Shown: piece after piece, positions 45,087 to 56,434 of the stretch
Layout of the letters: every line of letters starts with the position of its first letter
Numbering within the stretch: the first letter of the stretch is position 1
Assembly (NCBI GenBank): GCA_014529385.2
Contig: CM043964.1
Coordinates: 1,340,997 to 1,404,996, forward strand
Direction: 5' to 3'
From: Adiantum capillus-veneris
Lineage: Eukaryota; Streptophyta; Polypodiopsida; Polypodiales; Pteridaceae
Length of the DNA stretch: 64,000 nucleotides
The notes under the pieces: generated by a model
Databases searched by the model: none
What the model saw: only the letters and a program-made list of their open reading frames with translations
What the model was told of the DNA's origin: nothing
Program-made: the position numbers and the translations under genes

Positions 45087-45241
45087 CCACGGCGGGCCCG
45101 GCCGGGAAATAGCTTTACCTGGCAGGCCTCGAGCCGGTCTCCAGGTCTCCTTGGAGGTCAAAAAAGATGAATGTCAATTAACATAATATTTGTTATTTTG
45201 CATTTCTATTGTTATTAACCTGAAATTATAGTGTGATCACG

Positions 45242-45249
45242 TCATTTTG
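45242..45249. repeat. Right target-site copy of the hAT insertion
   Basis: TCATTTTG, matching GCATTTTG at 37104-37111 in seven of eight bases. Confidence 0.6.
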
Positions 45250-46262
45250 AAATCCTTGCTCTCTATTCATTCGCAAAAACTCTAGAGAAAGAATTCTTTC
45301 TTGCAGCTTGTCATTATGCGCACCTTGCATTCCGCACAACAACTTCAAGGCATCCAACTGTATCTGTGTGGACATAAGAGCTTCCTTTCCATAAACAAAA
45401 TCATATGGTGTAAAATGTGTTGACACTCTATATGCAGTTCTATAAGCCCACAAACACTTTTTCAAGTCCAATTCCCACTCTTTAGGATGCTCTCTAGCAT
45501 ACTTTGATAGCATCCTCATAATTTGACCATTGCAATTTTCAACCAACCCGTTGCATTGTGGGTAGTAAGGAGAAGAATGCCTATGCTGAATTTTCAATTT
45601 CTCCATGAGAGCAATAACAAGTTTTCCACTAAACCCTGGTCCATGATCAGAAATGATAACCATAGGAGCTCTAAACCTGCAACACACCTGTTCATAAAAA
45701 AAGAGGCCACTCTTCCTGCTATTATATCTTTAACAAGTCTTGCTTCCCACCACTTTGTCAAGTAGTCCACAGCTACAAGAATATACCTTTTTCCATTGTT
45801 GGTCCTTGGCATTAGACCTACAACATCCATGCCCCATTTTGCAAATGCATCAAAAGACATTATAGCTTTTTGAGGCTCAGCCAAAAGATTTTGATTTGAA
45901 AACACTTGACATTCATGGCATGACTTGCACCAAAAATAAGCATCTCTCATCATAGAGGGCCAACAGTAACCCGCTCTCAAAATAAAAAGACAACCTGATC
46001 CTTGCCTTGATGTCCTGTTTCTTCATGGCAGTGCTCCAAAACCAAGTCTATTTCTTCTTTGTACGGTACTTTTCTGAAAATGCTATCCTTGCCATAAAGC
46101 ATGAGATCCTCACCTACCAATGTGTAGTTTCTTGCTTTTGCAACTATTTTCTTACACCGAGCCTTTGACATGCCCTCTAGACATTGCCCTTTACCAAGAA
46201 ATACTTCTACATCTGGCAATGATTCCCTTTCTGCATACAAGGCTTCCTTGACTTTTAAAGGA
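45250..46262 (-). pseudogene. Element H: integrase, N-terminal and core part
   Basis: The finger region includes HCHEETGHQGK and CKSCHECQ (45900-46030). Core residues: KWGMDVVG near 45830, ISDHGPGF near 45645 and NGLVENCNG near 45545, so Asp, Asp and Glu are all visible. ALWAYRTAY appears as CLWAYRTAYR near 45440. Frame changes lie near 45690 and 45980. The coding sequence breaks at 45242-45249, and its C-terminal domain resumes at 37111. Confidence 0.85.
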
Positions 46263-47297
46263 GCTACAAGGCATCCAACTTGTCCCTAGACAACTCATCA
46301 CCTTCCTTATTATGCTTACGAGGAACATGCTTAAAGTGTATCTTCTCAAACTCATGCAAAAGATTCTTGATGGCATAAAACCACTTCTTTAAATTTTCTT
46401 TCTTAACATTCCATAAACCAAGAAATTGATTCATGACTAGCAATGCATCCCCTTTTGCAATGACCCTCTTCAATCCAAACTCAACACACTGCTTCAACCC
46501 AAGGAAAAGCGTGAGATACTCGGTCTCATTGTTACTTTCAGCTTCATCAAGATCGTAAGATCTAGAAAAGATTACATCGCCTTTTGGGTTCTTAATGACA
46601 ACCCCACCACTTGCCTTTTGAAGAACTTTCCTGTATGCACCATCAAACATCATCATATACATATCTGTAATATCTAATTCCTCTTCATGATCACCCTTAT
46701 CAACCCTTGGGTAAGATGGAAGCTCCCATCCCTTGTGTACCACTATGTCTGCCACGTGAGCTTTAACAGAATGATCCACTTTAAACTCAAACTCATACTC
46801 TTGAAGCTTCAAATGTCCACTTTAAGATGCGCTTGCTAGGCTTCAAATGTTGTACTACATCCGGCAAAAGGTTTGATGTGGTGAGCACATAGAATTTTTG
46901 GGGCAACATATATGTTTTGAACCCGCGACAAGAAAGAACCAAGGTGAAGACCCACTGTTCCATTTTTGTGTAGGAGACTCTCGCTTACATTCTTCATCTT
47001 GCTTTCAAAATAGACTGGCTTGAAGTTCCTTCCCTGCTTTTGTAAGAGCACCGACCCAAAATCTATTGACCCCACACTAATAGATACATAGAAAATTGAT
47101 TGCAAGTCAGGATGACTCACTGTTGGTAAAGCACACAATACCTCCTTGATACCATCAAAAGCATTTTCCATGTCTTCATTCCACCCAAACCCTTGAACTC
47201 TTTGACTCAATTTCTGAAGAGGATACACATACTGACATAGCATCCAAAAAAAACGTGACAAGTACCTGAGCTTATGCACAAATGATTCCAAATCCAT
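46263..47297 (-). pseudogene. Element H: two RNase H-type regions
   Basis: The first, next to RT, is decayed (YLSRFFWMLCQYVYPL, then FYVSISVGSIDFGSVLLQ where Asp is expected). The second at 46264-46812 is well kept: MMFDGAYRKV, ASGGVVIKNPKGD, ESNNETEYLTLFLGL, AKGDALLVMNQ and HVPRKHNKEGDELSR. This pattern is that of the extra RNase H found in Tat-lineage plant gypsy elements; B and C have it too. Confidence 0.8.
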
Positions 47298-48740
47298 TTG
47301 TGTTGCTGGGAGGATCCATAGGCAACAAAGCTTTAACTTTCTTTGAATTGGCTTCTATTCCATTTTGGGAAACCACATGTCCTAGCAACTCGACTCTGGC
47401 ATGAGCAAACTTACACTTCTTTGGGTTGAGTTGCCTACCCTCTTGTTGAATCCTTTCAAAACTCAACCTCAGCTTCTCCAAATGTGTGATCCTGGAGCTA
47501 TAATATCCAATGTCATCCATGGAAACTCGAATGAACTTACCCAAGTAGGGGCCAAACACTCTTTTGTAGGCAAAACAACCCCAAGGAGTAGTGAAGGTCA
47601 TCTTCAATTGATCTTCAATCACTATCAAGATCTGAAAGTAGCCAGAAAATCCATCCATGATTGAGTATCACTCATGACCTACGACCTGATTGAGGATTTC
47701 ATCTAGGAAGGGAAGTGGATAATGATTCCTTTTTGTGGCAGCATTCAAAGGTTTGAAATCAACACATATCCTAAATCTTCCATTCTTCTTGAGCAGAATA
47801 ACAACTAGAGAGACCCATTTGGACTCCTCCATTTGAAAGATGAAATCTTCTTCCAAAAGCTTCGTCACATGTTCACAAAGTGCCCTCTCATGAATGGGGC
47901 CCCAACCTCCTAAGCTTTTGAACCTTTGGCTTGGAACCTTATTTTTGATTGATTCTATGCTCAACCCCTTTAGCTCCTTGCAACTCTTTATATTCAGTGG
48001 TGAATAGCTTTGGAAACTCTGTAAACATGTCTTCATACTCCTTCTTTTCTTTCTCTGTCAAGTCTTCTCCTAGCATGCTCCCTGCATTCACTTTGGCAGG
48101 CTCTACAATTGCTTTTGTATTATTCTTCTCCTCCTTGACCTTTACATCATGCATCAATGCTTCCTTTTTGACACTTATCCCAAATAGATCAGGACATAAT
48201 TGCATCAAGCCTTCCTCTATACTTTCTTCTAATGATGATGTAGAAGAACCATCACTATCGTATTACATAGTTTCTGTCAAATTTGTATCTTCCATCTCCA
48301 ATAGGGTCTATGTACGGCTCTTGTGTGTCTTCATGCTGTAGACAATGCTCCTTCCTTTCTCTTGGTTGGGATGGTGACCAAGCTCGTGCCCCTATCCTGC
48401 TTAGCATCAAGGGTTATAAGCCATGGCCTCCCTAAAATGATCGGATAAGCATTCTCACCCACTTGCATCACAAATCAATCAACCAAGCACTCAATCCCCA
48501 AGACTTTTATCTTCACATATTCAATTATCCCAAGACATCTTGCCTTTTTGTGGTTGGCCATCCTCATACGGATTGAGGCATTCACTGACATCTTGACACC
48601 TGCTTCCTTCATGATAGCCTCGGTCATGACACACACCTGGGAACCACCATCCACATATGCTTGCAGTTGCGTTTTCTTTCCCAACATAGCTTCAACTATT
48701 GGCACAATATCCACCGGGGTGACCAACCCTCAAGGATGAC
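47272..48740 (-). pseudogene. Element H: protease and reverse transcriptase
   Basis: Protease: YVDGGSQVCVM near 48650 and the GRPWL motif near 48420. RT: ICVDFKPLNAATKRNHYPLP near 47700-47770, DGFSGYFQI near 47640 and SMDDIGYYSS near 47500-47525. About 20 residues before the active site, including the usual PFGLxNAP, are missing between CFAYKR and VFGPYLGKF. Several stops and frame changes (near 47665, 47970, 48475, 48727). Confidence 0.82.
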
Positions 48741-50130
48741 ACCATGCTTTGATGATTTTCCTTTTTAGAAGGAAGGCACGTACTGACACACTTGGTCCAG
48801 TGCCTCCTCAATTTAGCGTTCAAAGCCACCAACTGACCAAAAGATATATTGGCCTTTTGATTTTGTATGTCGTCAACAATATCATAGTCTTCAACACCTT
48901 GGCTAAGGGGGTAGTCCTTTGGACCTGTTTTCCTTCTTCGTCACCTCTTACTACTCTCTGGTTTCTCTTCTACTTTAGCCTTCCCTTTCCTTGCTCTTGT
49001 TTCCCTCTCTTCTTCTATCTCTTTTCTCCCTATCATGCCTAGCTCTCTTATTGGCCAAAACATCCACATCTTGATTCTCAAGGATAATGACGTTGATAGC
49101 CCTACCTTCTCCATTTACAAGCAACGGTTGTGGTAATTGTTGTGGAGGTGGTTATTCTAGTGCCCGCTCTTGATGGTTTTCTTCTATTCTCCCTCAACCA
49201 CGCCCATACAAGGGGTATATCCCTAATCTCTCTCTTGGTGGTTTAGGAAAATCACGGGTGTAGTGACCCTCTTTCACAATTGTAGCATCTGCCTTGTAGT
49301 CTCCGTCCCCTACCTCTCCCAGCTAGCCGCTCTTCTCTTTGGTTTCTATTCATTATGTTACTCCTTAAATCTTGCAATTGACCAGCAAGATCATGCAAAA
49401 CTTGGGCTGTAACGGGATTTGGACCTTGAACCACTCACTCCGCTCTATCATCCACTACCATAGGAACCATTGGTTGCACCACTACTAGCTCAACATGTGT
49501 CATGCTTTGCTCCCACCTTCTCTTGATCTTGTTGCTCTTGGCCTTGGCAATTTCCACAACTCTTTCAAATGTAGCAGGATCCTCTTGATCGACCTTCTCC
49601 CTTACACTTGGATGGAGAAAATCCATAAACTGATGCACTTTAAAGAAATCCCCTGGAGGTATTTGGGATGCCGCCTCCAATTGCACCCAATGTCCTTTGA
49701 AGTGCTACAAAAACTCTTTAAAGTTAGCATGAACATCTTGTTGCAAACCTCTCAATTTTATCATTGCTTTTGTTGTGGTTAGTTTCTTTCCAAACCTGCC
49801 AAAAATTGATTGCTTCAACTGCTACCATGTTTTCTTTTTTTCTTCCAAACCTTCAAACAACTCGCAAGCTTCTCCTTTGAGTGCAAGAGGAAATACATGA
49901 AGCTTTGATTCATCATTCAAAATATGCATACCAAGCATATGCCACTTGAAGTCCGCAATCCAGTCCTTCACATCCTCCTTCTTTATGAACACAGGCCAAC
50001 TATGCCAGCCCTTTGAAATTCCTTCTCCCTTGAGTGAGTAAATCCACATAATTTGAAGTCTTGCACTTCAATCAAACCACCACTTTTCTTCAATGATGTT
50101 TGAACTTCATAGAAAAACTGCTTCACCTGG
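48741..50130 (-). pseudogene. Element H: gag
   Basis: Fragments in gag order: DWIADFKWHMLGMH and KLHVFPLALKGEA near 49890-49970, FHPSVREKV-like segment near 49590-49620, then an Arg-rich stretch (GRGRGRRLQGRCYNC) near 49275-49320 with the first half of a zinc knuckle cut by a stop. Stops at 49822-49824, 49435-49437 and 49252-49254. Linker with many acidic and basic residues to 48741. Confidence 0.7.
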
Positions 50131-50153
50131 GTGCACAACCGACAATTTTTTGC

Positions 50154-50171
50154 TCCCCAGCAGGATCGCCA
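50154..50171 (-). other. Primer binding site of element H
   Basis: Minus strand TGGCGATCCTGCTGGGGA begins five bases after the LTR end. It would pair with a tRNA ending in GGATCGCCA; tRNA-Arg is the likely type, as in some Tat elements, but I cannot confirm this. Confidence 0.6.
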
Positions 50172-50176
50172 AAGGA

Positions 50177-51311
50177 TGATGGAGCAAAACATGTCATGTG
50201 CACACTCACACACCCAGACACCTCAACACCACACAAGGAATTTACTTAAATTCCAACCCATACACATCACCACTCAAGATCTCAATAAAAATACTACCCA
50301 CAAGCTCAATTCAAACTCCAAACGCCTTGACCTACAAGCCTTTGCCTGCCCGCAGACACTAAAGGTGAGTCGAGTTGATCAAAACTTGAATCCAGACTTG
50401 ATGCTAACAAAAATATACAAGAAAAACCATCAAAAAATCAAAAAATCCAGCCACAAAGTCCTCTCTCAAACCATTGCAAATCCTTCACCAAACTTCACTC
50501 TGTGGACTCTTTAGAGTAGTGCCAACCCTAATGGAACCGGTACAGGGTCACATAGGCTTGTAGAAAGCCGCACCTTCTTCCCTCAATTCCTTGCACACAC
50601 ACATCCATGGAAACCACAAAACTTCCATAGACTCTCCCAACTGAAAAATTGAAGAGAGAAAGCTCTCATTCACTCCTCCACACACTCGAAAACACGACGC
50701 AAATGCGACGGGACTGCACTAGACCACCTGTAGAACCTTGCTTTCTCCCACACATAGTGAGGTGAAAAGGCTGAGTATTGGCTTCAAAATTCTCCTCCAA
50801 CTTGAAAACTCATGGAACCGTGAGTGATGTGGCAATTTCCCCCTTTTCACACCTTTTTTGAACCATTTTTGACTTTTTTGGCCAATTTTGACCCAAGACG
50901 GGCAGACGGGGAAAACCCCAAACGGATTCCAAAATTCACCAAATCTTATATGCTTGATCCTTGATACCCAAATTAATTTTCCACATCCCCTCATTCCATT
51001 TTTGACCACTTTTAGGGTGGTGCACATATCACCACAAATCAAGCACTGCAAAGAGATAGTTGCCGCATGTGCCAAACTTCTCGGGTAGGTCGAGGGTGCC
51101 ACCCCCCCCCTAGTTGCATTATTTACATTCTACAAAGCTCAAACACATTCCGTAGAGCCAAAAGAAGCCACCAAGGCCCTGATACCCTATCGAGGCATGT
51201 GCATGTGCCCGGTTGCTGGCATGCGAACCTGACTATTCACAATGTGTACACGTTGCATCTTTTTTAAAACTTGAAACCACTTTGAAACGCCCCCAAATAC
51301 ATGTATTTACA
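50177..51311 (-). mobile_element. 5' LTR of element H (TG...CA, 1135 bp)
   Basis: Plus strand starts TGATGGAGC, ends GTATTTACA. It aligns end to end with 35513-36665. Gag and primer site to its left on the minus strand make it the 5' LTR. The outer side is the 3' LTR remnant of element B. Confidence 0.85.
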
Positions 51312-51702
51312 TCTTTCAGGTGGTCCCCTCTTGACTCCATGTGAAAGCCTTGTGTCCACAAGTGAATTATGCTTGATTTTGATAATATTTTGCTGAGTCC
51401 ATCTCCATAATGCATAAGATTCTCCTCCCTTTCACTATTGACTTTTACTCTTCACCTGTAGTGATTGTTAGGTAGTGACAGTCGGGTAGATTCAACATCC
51501 AATGATAATTTTTCTTCATAGGGTTTGTTCCTACCTCTCCTTATTGCCAAGATCCAAAATGTGTCAAAACCATAGCTATGTACATAATATAAACATAGAC
51601 TTAATGCATCAGGTCCCTCCTCCTTTGCAAAGCCTTGAAGCCTTGCCATCAGGTGTATACCAAGAGAGAGGTCGTCCAAAATTTGAAAAGCGACCCTCAG
51701 CA
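51312..51702 (-). mobile_element. 3' LTR of element B, partial
   Basis: Minus strand starts TGCTGAGGGTCGC directly after a polypurine tract (CAGGGGGAGAGC, 51703-51714). It is cut after 391 bp by the H LTR at 51311. The rest of this LTR is not at the far side of H. Confidence 0.55.
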
Positions 51703-51764
51703 GCTCTCCCCCTGCAGCTAGAGACATTTATGTCTCTAGCTCTGTAGTTAATGCTTCTTCAAAT

Positions 51765-52767
51765 TTAGGTGGAGGAGTCGCCCTTCTCGGGGATTTCCAT
51801 CATAGGTGCTTCATCAAACCTCAAAAAGTACTCCTTCAACCTCCATCTATTGACATGTGTTTTGTGGAGCCTACCGTCTGCATCCATCAATCGGTAACTG
51901 CTATTGTTGTAGCGCTTTCTAATGACAAATGGCCCCTCCCATATGGGTGAAAACTTCTTATCCTTCATAGTGTCAAACATGTTATCATGGCTTAGGACCA
52001 ACATACCTTTCTTGAGACCTTTTGCCTTAAGTCTCTTGTTGAAGGTAAGTCGATGTTGCTCTGACTGTGCTGCATAATAGTTGATAGCATCTTCTCTGTC
52101 TACTTGAAGCCTCTCTAGATCAACAATGTAGTTTTGAAGATGAGCATTAGGGCATTCCATCTACCTAGCTAGCACTCTAAGACTAGCCAATTCTACTTCA
52201 ATGGGTAAAATGGCCTCCTTACCATATACCATACCCAAGGGATGTGCAAAATGAGGTGAAATAAGCCCAAAGTGCAGCCATAAGATGTTCATTTAATCAC
52301 TTTTGTGATTTTTTAGATGTTTAGTGATGATCTTGCAGATCATACCATTTACCTTCTCCACCAAACCGTTGAATTGTGGGTAGTAGGGAGTTGAGTGTCG
52401 TCATGAGATACCTAGGTTCTCCATCAGCTCTCCTAATAGGTCTCCTCTACAACCTGGTCCCCTGTTAGAAAATATTTCAAGAGGAGTGACAAAACGGAAA
52501 CAAATGTTTTCAAATACAAACTTAGCCACTTCCTTAGCTGTAATCCGGATCGTAGCAAACTGCTTCATCCCACTTGGTCATGTAGTCCACACCCATGATG
52601 ATATACAATTTAACTGATTCACTCCTTAGCAAAGGCCCAATGGCATCAATTTCCCATTTCTTAAATGGTCCATAAGAGATTTTAGGAGTCTGTGGCTCAT
52701 ATGTGAGCCTCCTATCCCCTGCCTTCTGACAATCCTTGCATGTTTTACACGAGTGATGCACATCTCT
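51765..52767 (-). pseudogene. Element B: integrase
   Basis: The C-terminus is well kept (51765-52160): KKGMLVLSHDNMF, PIWEGPFVIRKR, SYRLMDADGRLH. The N-terminal finger region (SCKTCKDCQKAGDRR) and first catalytic Asp region (KWEIDAIGPL, VDYMTKWDEAV) lie at 52560-52760. The core between (52170-52540) has many stops and frame changes. Confidence 0.82.
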
Positions 52768-54109
52768 CTATAAACTAGGCCACACAAACCCGACTTGTAG
52801 AATCTTCCTACTACTGGTGATGTCAAGTGCAAAGTGCCCTCCACAAACACCATTATGGCAACTTGAAATGATTTTGGTGATTTCTACATTTAGAGGTACA
52901 CGCCTAAGAATTTGATCCTTACCCTTGCAATAGAGGTTGTCATTGATAAGGTGGTATTTTGTTGCCTTGCACACAAGAAATTGCTTTTGGCCCTTAGTAA
53001 GATCTTTAGGACACTCTCCTGTGTCCAAGAAACTCACGATGTCAGTCATATCATCGCTACCTTGGAAGAGAGGCATCTTCAACTTGATAGCACCCACCAC
53101 TGGAACATCTTGTAGCTTCTCTCTAGCTAGAGCATCTGTGTCTTGATTTTTTGCTCGAGGGACATGATGTAATTGTACATCTTGAAACTTCCCTAAAAGT
53201 TTCTTTACTTTGTGTAAATGGCCTAGCAAGCTATGATTTTGACAATCCCATGTTCCTTGTATTTGTTTGATTAAAAGCATGGAATCACCAAATACATTTA
53301 ACCATTGAATACCTTGTGTTACACACCATTCCAACACGAGAGTTAAGGCTGCATATTCTGATTCATTGTTGGAGTGGGAATCCAAGAGATTCCCAATGGA
53401 AAATACCTTTCCCCCTTTCTCGTTGAAGACAACAATGCTTGCTGCAGCTTTGTCCATTGTCCTCTTATACGCTCCATCAAAGAAAAGAGAGTGAATCCTC
53501 TCTTAGGGACTTCCAACATAGGTGTTACTTCCAGATCACTTGTCTTGATTTTTACCTTCTTCATAGTGGCAATGAGTGAGAATGCCTCCTAGTCTGGCTC
53601 TTGTGGAGCTCTCCACTTGCATTGTGTAGTGAAACCCTTGCAACCTTGTGAGCCATTTGGAAATCCTACAAGAAACATCCATGTGCTGCATTACATAAGG
53701 AAATACTTCTTCCATTGTTAAGATTATGAATGGTCTAGATAGTAAATACGATTGAAATTTGGTAATGGAAAACATTAATGCAAGCACCATGTGCTCCACT
53801 ACCGTGTATCCCTTCTTTTATGGAGTCATCATGTGACTAGAGAAGTAGATAGGATGCATGAAATAAGTTTGAGAATCCTTTTGCATCAGTACTACCCAAA
53901 GTGTGTCATTGCCCACACTAGGATTTACATAAAACGGCTTGTCCCACTTTGGAGGTGCAATGGTTTGGAAGTGAGGCTAGAATTTGCTTTACCTCATTGA
54001 TATGTTCTTCATTCCAAGTGAAGATTTCTTGATGCAAAACTTCTTGTCATTAGGAAGGGAATGGGGTCTAGGAGGGCCTCTTTATCTGGCAGTTTAAGGA
54101 AGTCAAACA
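52768..54109 (-). pseudogene. Element B: RNase H regions
   Basis: The distal RNase H (52768-53510) reads ASIVVFNEKGGKVFS, SHSNNESEYAALTLVL, FGDSMLLIKQ and HVPRAKNQDTDALAR. The RT-linked RNase H at 53536-54100 is decayed but keeps MVLALMFSITKFQSYLLS, DVSCRISKWLTRLQGF and WNEEHINEVKQI-like sequence. The dual arrangement matches H and C. Confidence 0.8.
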
Positions 54110-54590
54110 TTTAGTATTAAGAAACTAATCAAAGGATAGCTTTTGAATTGAAACAAGAAAAACGACTAGTTTATTTGAATTCAAAGTTTCCCCCCCAAAA
54201 TGGAATTTAAAATCTAGTAGGTAAAACCATATCATGTAGCATATTTATGGAAAGAGATCGATGCATAGATTGCAGATCTATGATCTCCGCTCAAATTGGA
54301 GATCATATGTGGGAGTTATGGAAGTCCAAAAATCATAAAATTTTCTACCTCCCTTTTGGGGGGGGAAGTGCATCCTTTGACCACTCTTACACATCTCTTA
54401 CATACCCACAATTCTTGCACACATGGCATACACCTATTCGTCAAATTGTTAATCACCTATATAAGCAAGCCCATGGCAAATAAAAAGGCCCTCCTACACC
54501 CCATCATCTTCCTAATATAAAGGGAGAACCACTTGAGAGAGCAGGTGAATGAACCTACTCAATACCTCACCTTTTAAAGAAAAGACAACA
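54110..54590. mobile_element. ~480-bp non-coding insertion in the RT thumb of B
   Basis: RT coding sequence stops at about 54590 (TAKQLLSFL) and resumes, decayed, near 54110. The insert is AT-rich, has CCTATATAAG at 54458-54467, and a 10-bp inverted repeat (TATGATCTCC at 54279, reverse at 54298-54307). It could be a short solo LTR or MITE. Ends are approximate. Confidence 0.4.
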
Positions 54591-55156
54591 ACTGTTTTGC
54601 TGTGGTGGGAGAGGTCAAAGCCACCAAGGCTTGAACCTTGCTTCGGTCAGCCTCAATGCCCTTGGCAAAGATCACATGGCCAAGAAGAGAAACTTTGCTT
54701 TCACCAATGTGACATTTCTCCATGTTGAGTTGGCCACCCAAAGCTTGCAGCCTAGCTAGACCTTCATAAACTTTCTCCAAATGAAGAGAATGGGAGGTAT
54801 AGATACATAATTCATCAATAAAAACACGAATTGATTTTCCAACGAATGGCTGAAAAACAAATGTCACATAGAGTTGAAAGGTGACTAGAGCATTGTGACA
54901 CCAAAAGGCATAACTCTATAAGCAGAACATCCCCATGGGGTGATGAAGGTTGTCTTTTTTTTATCTTCTTCAGTGATGCTAATTTGGAAGTAGCTTGAGT
55001 AGCCATCACATACCATGTAGCACTCATGTCCCGCTACCTCATTGAGAGTTTTATCTTGAAAAGGAAGAGAAAAATGGTCCCTCTTTGTGGCTGCAACAAC
55101 CCTCCACTTATCATTCTTCTTTGGTGTGACTACCACTAGAGAAACCGACTCTGTGT
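54591..55156 (-). pseudogene. Element B: reverse transcriptase, cut by LTR of C
   Basis: Minus strand reads TESVSLVVVTPKKNDKW, KRDHFSLPFQDKTLNEVAG, FQISITEEDKKKTTF, TPWGCSAYRVMPFGV and then FIDELCIYTSHS at the active site, where Asp-Glu replaces Asp-Asp. LLGHVIFAKGIEAD follows. The fingers begin at 55156, exactly at the LTR of C, so the upstream part was separated by that insertion. Confidence 0.85.
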
Positions 55157-55328
55157 TGTGAGCGGGATGGAAACACACACAACGCCTCTATAATGACCTG
55201 ACACACACTCTTGGGATGATACACACACACACACAATATGGGGCACCACTCGGCTTACACAACCCACTTGGCTGAGACATGGAACACACCGATGGAGTGA
55301 GAGGAGAGAGACTATACATTTGCCCATT

Positions 55329-55362
<34 letters not shown>

Positions 55363-56301
55363 AAAAAACTCAGCTCAAAAGATGATAATTTCTGATGTTT
55401 AGATACAATTGAGCTTGGGCCAACACCAATGGGGCAAATAGCTCACACAGTATAGGTAAAATATGCCAGATACAATCACAAATTGGAGCAGAAGCTTCGC
55501 TCATGGGAGAAACTTACACAACCAAAACAACAAAAAAACAGTAAGGGATTTGGAAAAATGGACAGTGACATCGTGTCCAAAACGGCCCAAAACCCCAGTC
55601 TACAATGTCAAAGTGCTAAATCCGACCTCGGATGAGTAGTTTATGGCCAAAACAGGCTCCAAGAACAACAAAAACTCAGTTGCGGTTGTTCCTCCTCTTC
55701 TCTCCACATTTTCTCTGGTCTTATCTTTGGTTTTTCAGTTCCTACAATTAGCTTTATTACTTGGGCACCTTTGGCCTTTTAGTTGACCTCAAACGGACCT
55801 CGAACAAGCCAAGAAGTGGCCTCGCAGTGCATAGTTGTTACATTTTTGCATCATCCGCACACCTGGCACTCAACTTTTTCCAATAATGCATTCTGCAACC
55901 ACGTGAAGTGGCCCCAAATATAGTCCTCATGATGAAATTTTTGCATAATTATCACAAGAAAACACCCACGTTGTATCCGTACTTATCCACGTGCAAATAT
56001 TGACCCCATTCGACCTCCTGACGCCACTAGGTGCCATCTGATGCACCTGCTTACCTCATGGCATCAGCCCGCGGATAGATTCCTCGAGAATTTTTACGTG
56101 CTACAACTCCTCATTATATAGAAAAAACACACTGATACTGGTGACGATGAAAATCGATGCACTATGTACATGCTGTCCTACATGTACACATGTGGGCCCC
56201 ACGTAACCACCTGGCTCTGGAAAACAGGAAATCCTTTATTCGATGCACCATGCATGGGTATGTATATATGTGCAATCCCTTGCTCCAAAAAACTCCTAAC
56301 A
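55157..56301 (-). mobile_element. 3' LTR of element C (TG...CA, 1145 bp), same family as the A LTR
   Basis: Plus strand starts TGTGAGCGGGATGG and ends CTCCTAACA. It aligns along its length with 4208-5356. A polypurine tract (GGGGAGGGGCAAATTA on the minus strand, 56302-56317) abuts it, and the integrase tail of C lies just beyond, so it is the 3' LTR of a minus-strand element. It has a (CA)n run at 55331-55360. It broke the RT of B. Confidence 0.87.
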
Positions 56302-56317
56302 TAATTTGCCCCTCCCC
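56302..56317 (-). other. Polypurine tract of element C
   Basis: GGGGAGGGGCAAATTA on the minus strand immediately before TGTTAGGAG, the LTR start. This is a textbook position and composition. Confidence 0.8.
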
Positions 56318-56434
56318 TAGCCTGCTAGATCATTCAACAGCAATAAAAAGAGATGAGACTCGCCGCGTCACAGGTCTCCTCATCCCTCACATAAATTACT
56401 TGTTCTGCAGACAGCTCATCTTGCTCCACCATCA

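Larger units (their letters stand above)
37112..45241. mobile_element. hAT-type transposon carrying transposase, RING-H2 and protein kinase genes
   Basis: The insertion splits the integrase of H and is flanked by a 7-8 bp repeat. Near the ends, imperfect inverted similarity can be read: left ATCACTATTTTTTTCATG then TTAATAAC at 37137-37163; right, reversed, ATCACACTATAATTTCAGG then TTAATAAC at 45211-45237. Both ends have a GC-rich block (CCCGGCGGGCCCGGCGGG near 37257; CGGCGGGCCCGGCCGGG near 45091) beside a TATA box pointing inward. Transposase reads right; RING-H2 and kinase read left; the two transcription units converge at 40320-40610. Exact termini need a second copy. Confidence 0.7.

Noticed and set aside
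37112-45241. Kinase and RING genes as resident host genes flanked by transposons
   Set aside because: Both lie inside a segment that interrupts the integrase of element H with matching junction bases, so they arrived by insertion. Kept as a fallback only.
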